Assembly (NCBI GenBank): GCA_964036045.1
Contig: OZ038380.1
Location: forward strand, 183,916,185 to 183,980,184
DNA from: Eutreptiella sp. 'Long Island Sound 2002'
Lineage: Eukaryota > Euglenozoa > Euglenophyceae > Eutreptiales > Eutreptiaceae
DNA: 64,000 bases
Direction of reading: 5' to 3'
Shown here piece by piece: positions 61,300 through 64,000 of this stretch. The notes beneath the pieces were generated by a model, which saw nothing but the letters and a program-made list of their open reading frames with translations, was not told the origin of the DNA and ran no database searches. Both the position numbers and the translations under genes were made by a program. Position 1 is the first letter of the stretch; each line of letters opens with the position of its first letter.

Positions 61300-63630
61300 G
61301 AAGACCGGGATGAAATTCGTGCATCGATTCAATGCAGGAAGACACTTTGCCACCAGGACCGCTGGGATCACAGCAGCCCTGCAACATTGGGGTAGCCAAC
61401 CCAAAGCCGCAGATCACCTGCAGCATATTGAAGCTCTCACCCCCCTCTTTGCGCATGCAGCGGCAAAGGCACTGGAATTTGGAAACAAAACTAAGAGTTG
61501 TTAGACGAGTGTTGTCTACCCACAATGTCTCCACAGACGTTGAACAACATCACGTGACTATCCAAGAGGTTGGAGTGAGGGCCTGGGCAAGCATGGCAAA
61601 CAAAACATCATCCCCAACCAGCAAATCATGCCAAACCAGACCAAACAAATCACTTTTGGAACCAACCAAGAAATGGAACCACCAAATTTCATTCTTCCAA
61701 AGACACAGAAACAACGCCTAGCAATATCTGGACAAGGCGTTGTTTGCGCAAAGGGTTGGAGGGGAGAACTCTGTCACTTTCAGCCTCCAGGAAAGGCATG
61801 CCATCAAAAAGCTCCATTTTTCGGAGTTGTCATCTTTGGAAATGGTCGGTTTTGAACCCTGGTTGCCACTGATTGCCTCTGGTGTGGGTGAGGAGCTGCG
61901 ACCCCAGGTCAACCTGCATGTGCTAGGTGAGGCATTGTTTTGTTGGGTCTCGGCACAGCAGTTGCTAGTGCCGTGTTTCACTTCCCTATGTTCTTTCTTT
62001 TGACTTCCAATACCATGCACACAAAGCAACGAGTATCAGCAGTGGCTACCATAAGAAGGGAAAACGGCCTCCAAAAAAGGCCCCTAGATAAGCACCCCCC
62101 CCCCAACCCACAACAAGCAACCCTCCGTGAACACCTCACACCTTGCACCATGAACAACGTGAGGATGCACCAGGGCAGTGCTGGGACATGCCTTGCAAGA
62201 TTTGTGATGGTGTGCTGAGTGATGTTGTGTGATGTGCCTAGAGGAAAAATATGAGGGGGGGGAATGGTGAAAGGGGGTGGGGGGTGGGGATGCAACTGGC
62301 CCCTGGCGTCCAGGCATGGTGTGGGTAAGGATCTGGGGTGCCTATTATCCTGCTTCATCATGGTCGGCATGGGCGTGTTGTGTCGTTGTTTGCTGATTTC
62401 GTGTATGGAACGGTGGTAAACCCAAAACCGCCCAAGCTGGCAGCAACGATTTTACAAATGAAATGCCATTTTTCCTTCCCCATTTTCCCCCATTTCCCCC
62501 CATTTTTCCACTCGGCTATGATGTGCCAAGAGACGTGCCCAATCTGGGCATGTCTTGGCCCTGCAAGGGGCAGGGGCAGGTGGCGCAATATTTATCAACC
62601 GAGTATTCTAATGTCAATGTACCAATTTGTGAAGGAAAATGTCAAAAAATGGGGGGGGATGGGGGGAAATGCGGGGGAAATGGGGAAGGAAAAATGGGAT
62701 TTCACTGGAACTGGGGTGAAATGGGGAAAAGCGAGGGAATTAGTGGAAAATTGGGATGGGTGTGGAAAGTGCTGCATGCTGTGTTGTCTTGCAGTTACAA
62801 TGGACTAAGTATGTCCCAATAAAAGTCATCACACATCCCGCAAGGAAATGGGTCAGATCCACGCAGGGCAATCAAGATGGAGACCAGGATGACAAAGAAG
62901 GCGTCCCATGTCGGTGTTCATGGCAATGATGCAGACGGTTGGCCCCTCGGAAGAAGATTGGGGGATTTTCTGGTATTGGAGGATGTCTTCTCGGGTGTCC
63001 TTTCAGTGAGGCAAACACTTCCGCATCATTTGAGCTTCACATACAAGTGAAGAGAAATCCCTCCCTTTCCTACGGCCTCCCATGGTACAGTAGGCATGGT
63101 ACACAGCCGGACAAAGAAAAAGAGAATGCAGAGCTTGTTGGCATCCCCCCCCCCCACCTGTGTGGCGACATGTCAAGCATGTGGTGCTGGAGAGAGCACT
63201 AGCACAACAAGCCGCACATGCAGGTCACAAGAAAAAGATGAAGGAACACAGAGGGGTTAAAAAATTGCAGTTCACCGGTAGTGTTGCCCCGTTCCACATA
63301 CACAAATCAACCAATTACCCTGTTCCCCGAGGATTCCCAGTTGGGTTTATCAGATTATCCCTTTCAGATGATAAAGCACCTTGACACCCCCCCACCTCAA
63401 TAATCAACTCCCTTGTTTAACCTTTTGAATGGTTTTGCTTCCTAACCCCAGTACATATTGTGAGCACCAGGCATTGCAGCCCTACTCCGGTTGGATACCT
63501 AATGCCCCCTTGCCCCGCCACCCCTGTTTGCATTTTGTTGTCGCCGAGCTAGCAGGATCATCCATTGCCTACATGGAGTGCCTACCCACCCTTTGGACCC
63601 AATTCTAAGGCATTTTTTTGAAACCGTGAT
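61300..63630. other. No gene identified; repeat-bearing flank of ACP
   Basis: Upstream of ACP there are only short or repeat-derived frames. A copy of the GACAAGGCGTTGTTTG repeat family lies at about 61668-61757. The G/C-rich foldback at 62467-62700 is described separately. Confidence 0.4.
62467..62700. repeat. Inverted repeat with C-rich and G-rich arms
   Basis: The left arm (about 62467-62511, TTTTTCCTTCCCCATTTTCC then CCCATTTCCCCCC) is the reverse complement, with few changes, of the right arm (about 62645-62700, GGGGGGAAATGCGGGGGAAA then TGGGGAAGGAAAAATGG). The spacer is about 130 bp. A similar G-rich to C-rich arrangement occurs at about 25220-25490. It could be a foldback transposon or a product of purine-tract expansion. 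Confidence 0.6.
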
Positions 63631-63632
63631 AT

Positions 63633-64000
63633 GGGCTCACAATCCACAAATTTCTGTGGCCCCTTGAGTTGGGGATACGGATCACAATCCACAAATTTCA
63701 TCATCTAGCGTGGCAGCCCCGAGGTGAGGAATTGCACCAGTCCGTGTGTGTATTGCATTCGGATGCAGGTCTGTCACCCTCCTTATGGACCATGGGACCA
63801 TGTCCCACCTCAGGTTTGGATTGATAAAAGTAACTCGGCAGCCACGCAAGATGAGGGAGAGGATGAGGCAGAGGTGTGTGCTTTGTGTTGTGAAAAGTGC
63901 TCCAACACCACAGTTTGTGGCGAGTGCAAGGAGCATTGGTGTGTTGGAGAGGCTATCTTGAGCACGGTATTGAGCAGGGTGCGAGCTCATCTTGGTCTGG
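63633..64000 (+). pseudogene. Deleted relative of the Harbinger-like transposon, running off the window
   Basis: About 1.5 diverged units of the 46-48-bp array of 48.3-48.6 kb (CACAATCCAC, GGCCCCTTGAGTTGGGG) occur at 63640-63700. They are followed at 63802-64000 by an open plus-strand frame with an acidic stretch (TQDEGEDEAEV) and a Cys cluster (CALCCEKC, CGECKEHWC). The same order (array, then coding region ending acidic plus Cys-rich) is seen in the split transposase. The central DDE region is absent, so this appears to be an internal deletion derivative. It continues beyond base 64000. Confidence 0.5.

Noticed and set aside
1-64000. Search for a dinoflagellate spliced-leader gene or relic, CRISPR-like arrays, and prokaryotic operons
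   Set aside because: No spliced-leader-like sequence, spaced direct-repeat array or operon-like gene cluster was seen. The tandem repeats found lack unique spacers.

Overview
This window looks like nuclear DNA of a complex-plastid eukaryote, probably an alga. The support is a U6 snRNA, eukaryotic tRNA genes, spliceosomal introns with GT-AG borders, and an acyl carrier protein whose long leader has two hydrophobic segments, as in dinoflagellate or euglenid plastid leaders. The species was not identified. The DNA is gene-poor and intron-rich, full of transposon debris, and scattered with long G or C homopolymers.

Recognisable genes all lie on the minus strand. (1) A delta3,5-delta2,4-dienoyl-CoA isomerase (ECH1-type) gene can be followed through eight phase-compatible exons from 26334 down to 2925; its 852-nt coding sequence is spread over 23.4 kb. 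(2) An armadillo-repeat gene at 46146-44373 can be joined in phase to a UBA-domain exon at 42369-42130. (3) A two-exon SAM-domain protein lies at 57184-55759. (4) An unidentified gene is represented by two exons at 58567-57954. (5) A plastid-type acyl carrier protein lies at 61269-60601. U6 and tRNA-Glu(CTC) sit inside ECH1 intron 6, and tRNA-Ile(AAT) sits inside the SAM-gene intron, all in the sense orientation.

Mobile DNA fills most of the rest. 1.7-2.2 kb: a hAT-like element with a perfect 8-bp target duplication. 7.9-10.3 kb: RNase H, transposase and LINE reverse-transcriptase remnants plus a Harbinger-like short element. 15.2-21 kb: a decayed Penelope-like retroelement, a tRNA-like palindrome and minisatellites. 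21-24 kb and 42 kb: four copies of a second hAT-like MITE. 42.7-43.8 kb: a Penelope-like remnant with its GIY-YIG endonuclease N-terminal to a CxC motif. 46.7-48.6 kb: a Harbinger-like transposase gene split by a short element whose ends match the one at 8.5 kb. 63.6-64 kb: a deleted relative of that transposon. The stretches 28.3-33.7, 35.1-41.8, 49-55.7 and 61.3-63.6 kb show only repeats and ambiguous ORFs.

The genes do not form an operon-like unit. Two have metabolic roles: ECH1 in oxidation of unsaturated fatty acids and ACP in plastid fatty-acid synthesis. The most interesting material is the nesting of Pol III genes in introns, the paired Harbinger-like elements with shared ends and different coding-like cores, and the splice-acceptor-like sites placed just before several start codons.
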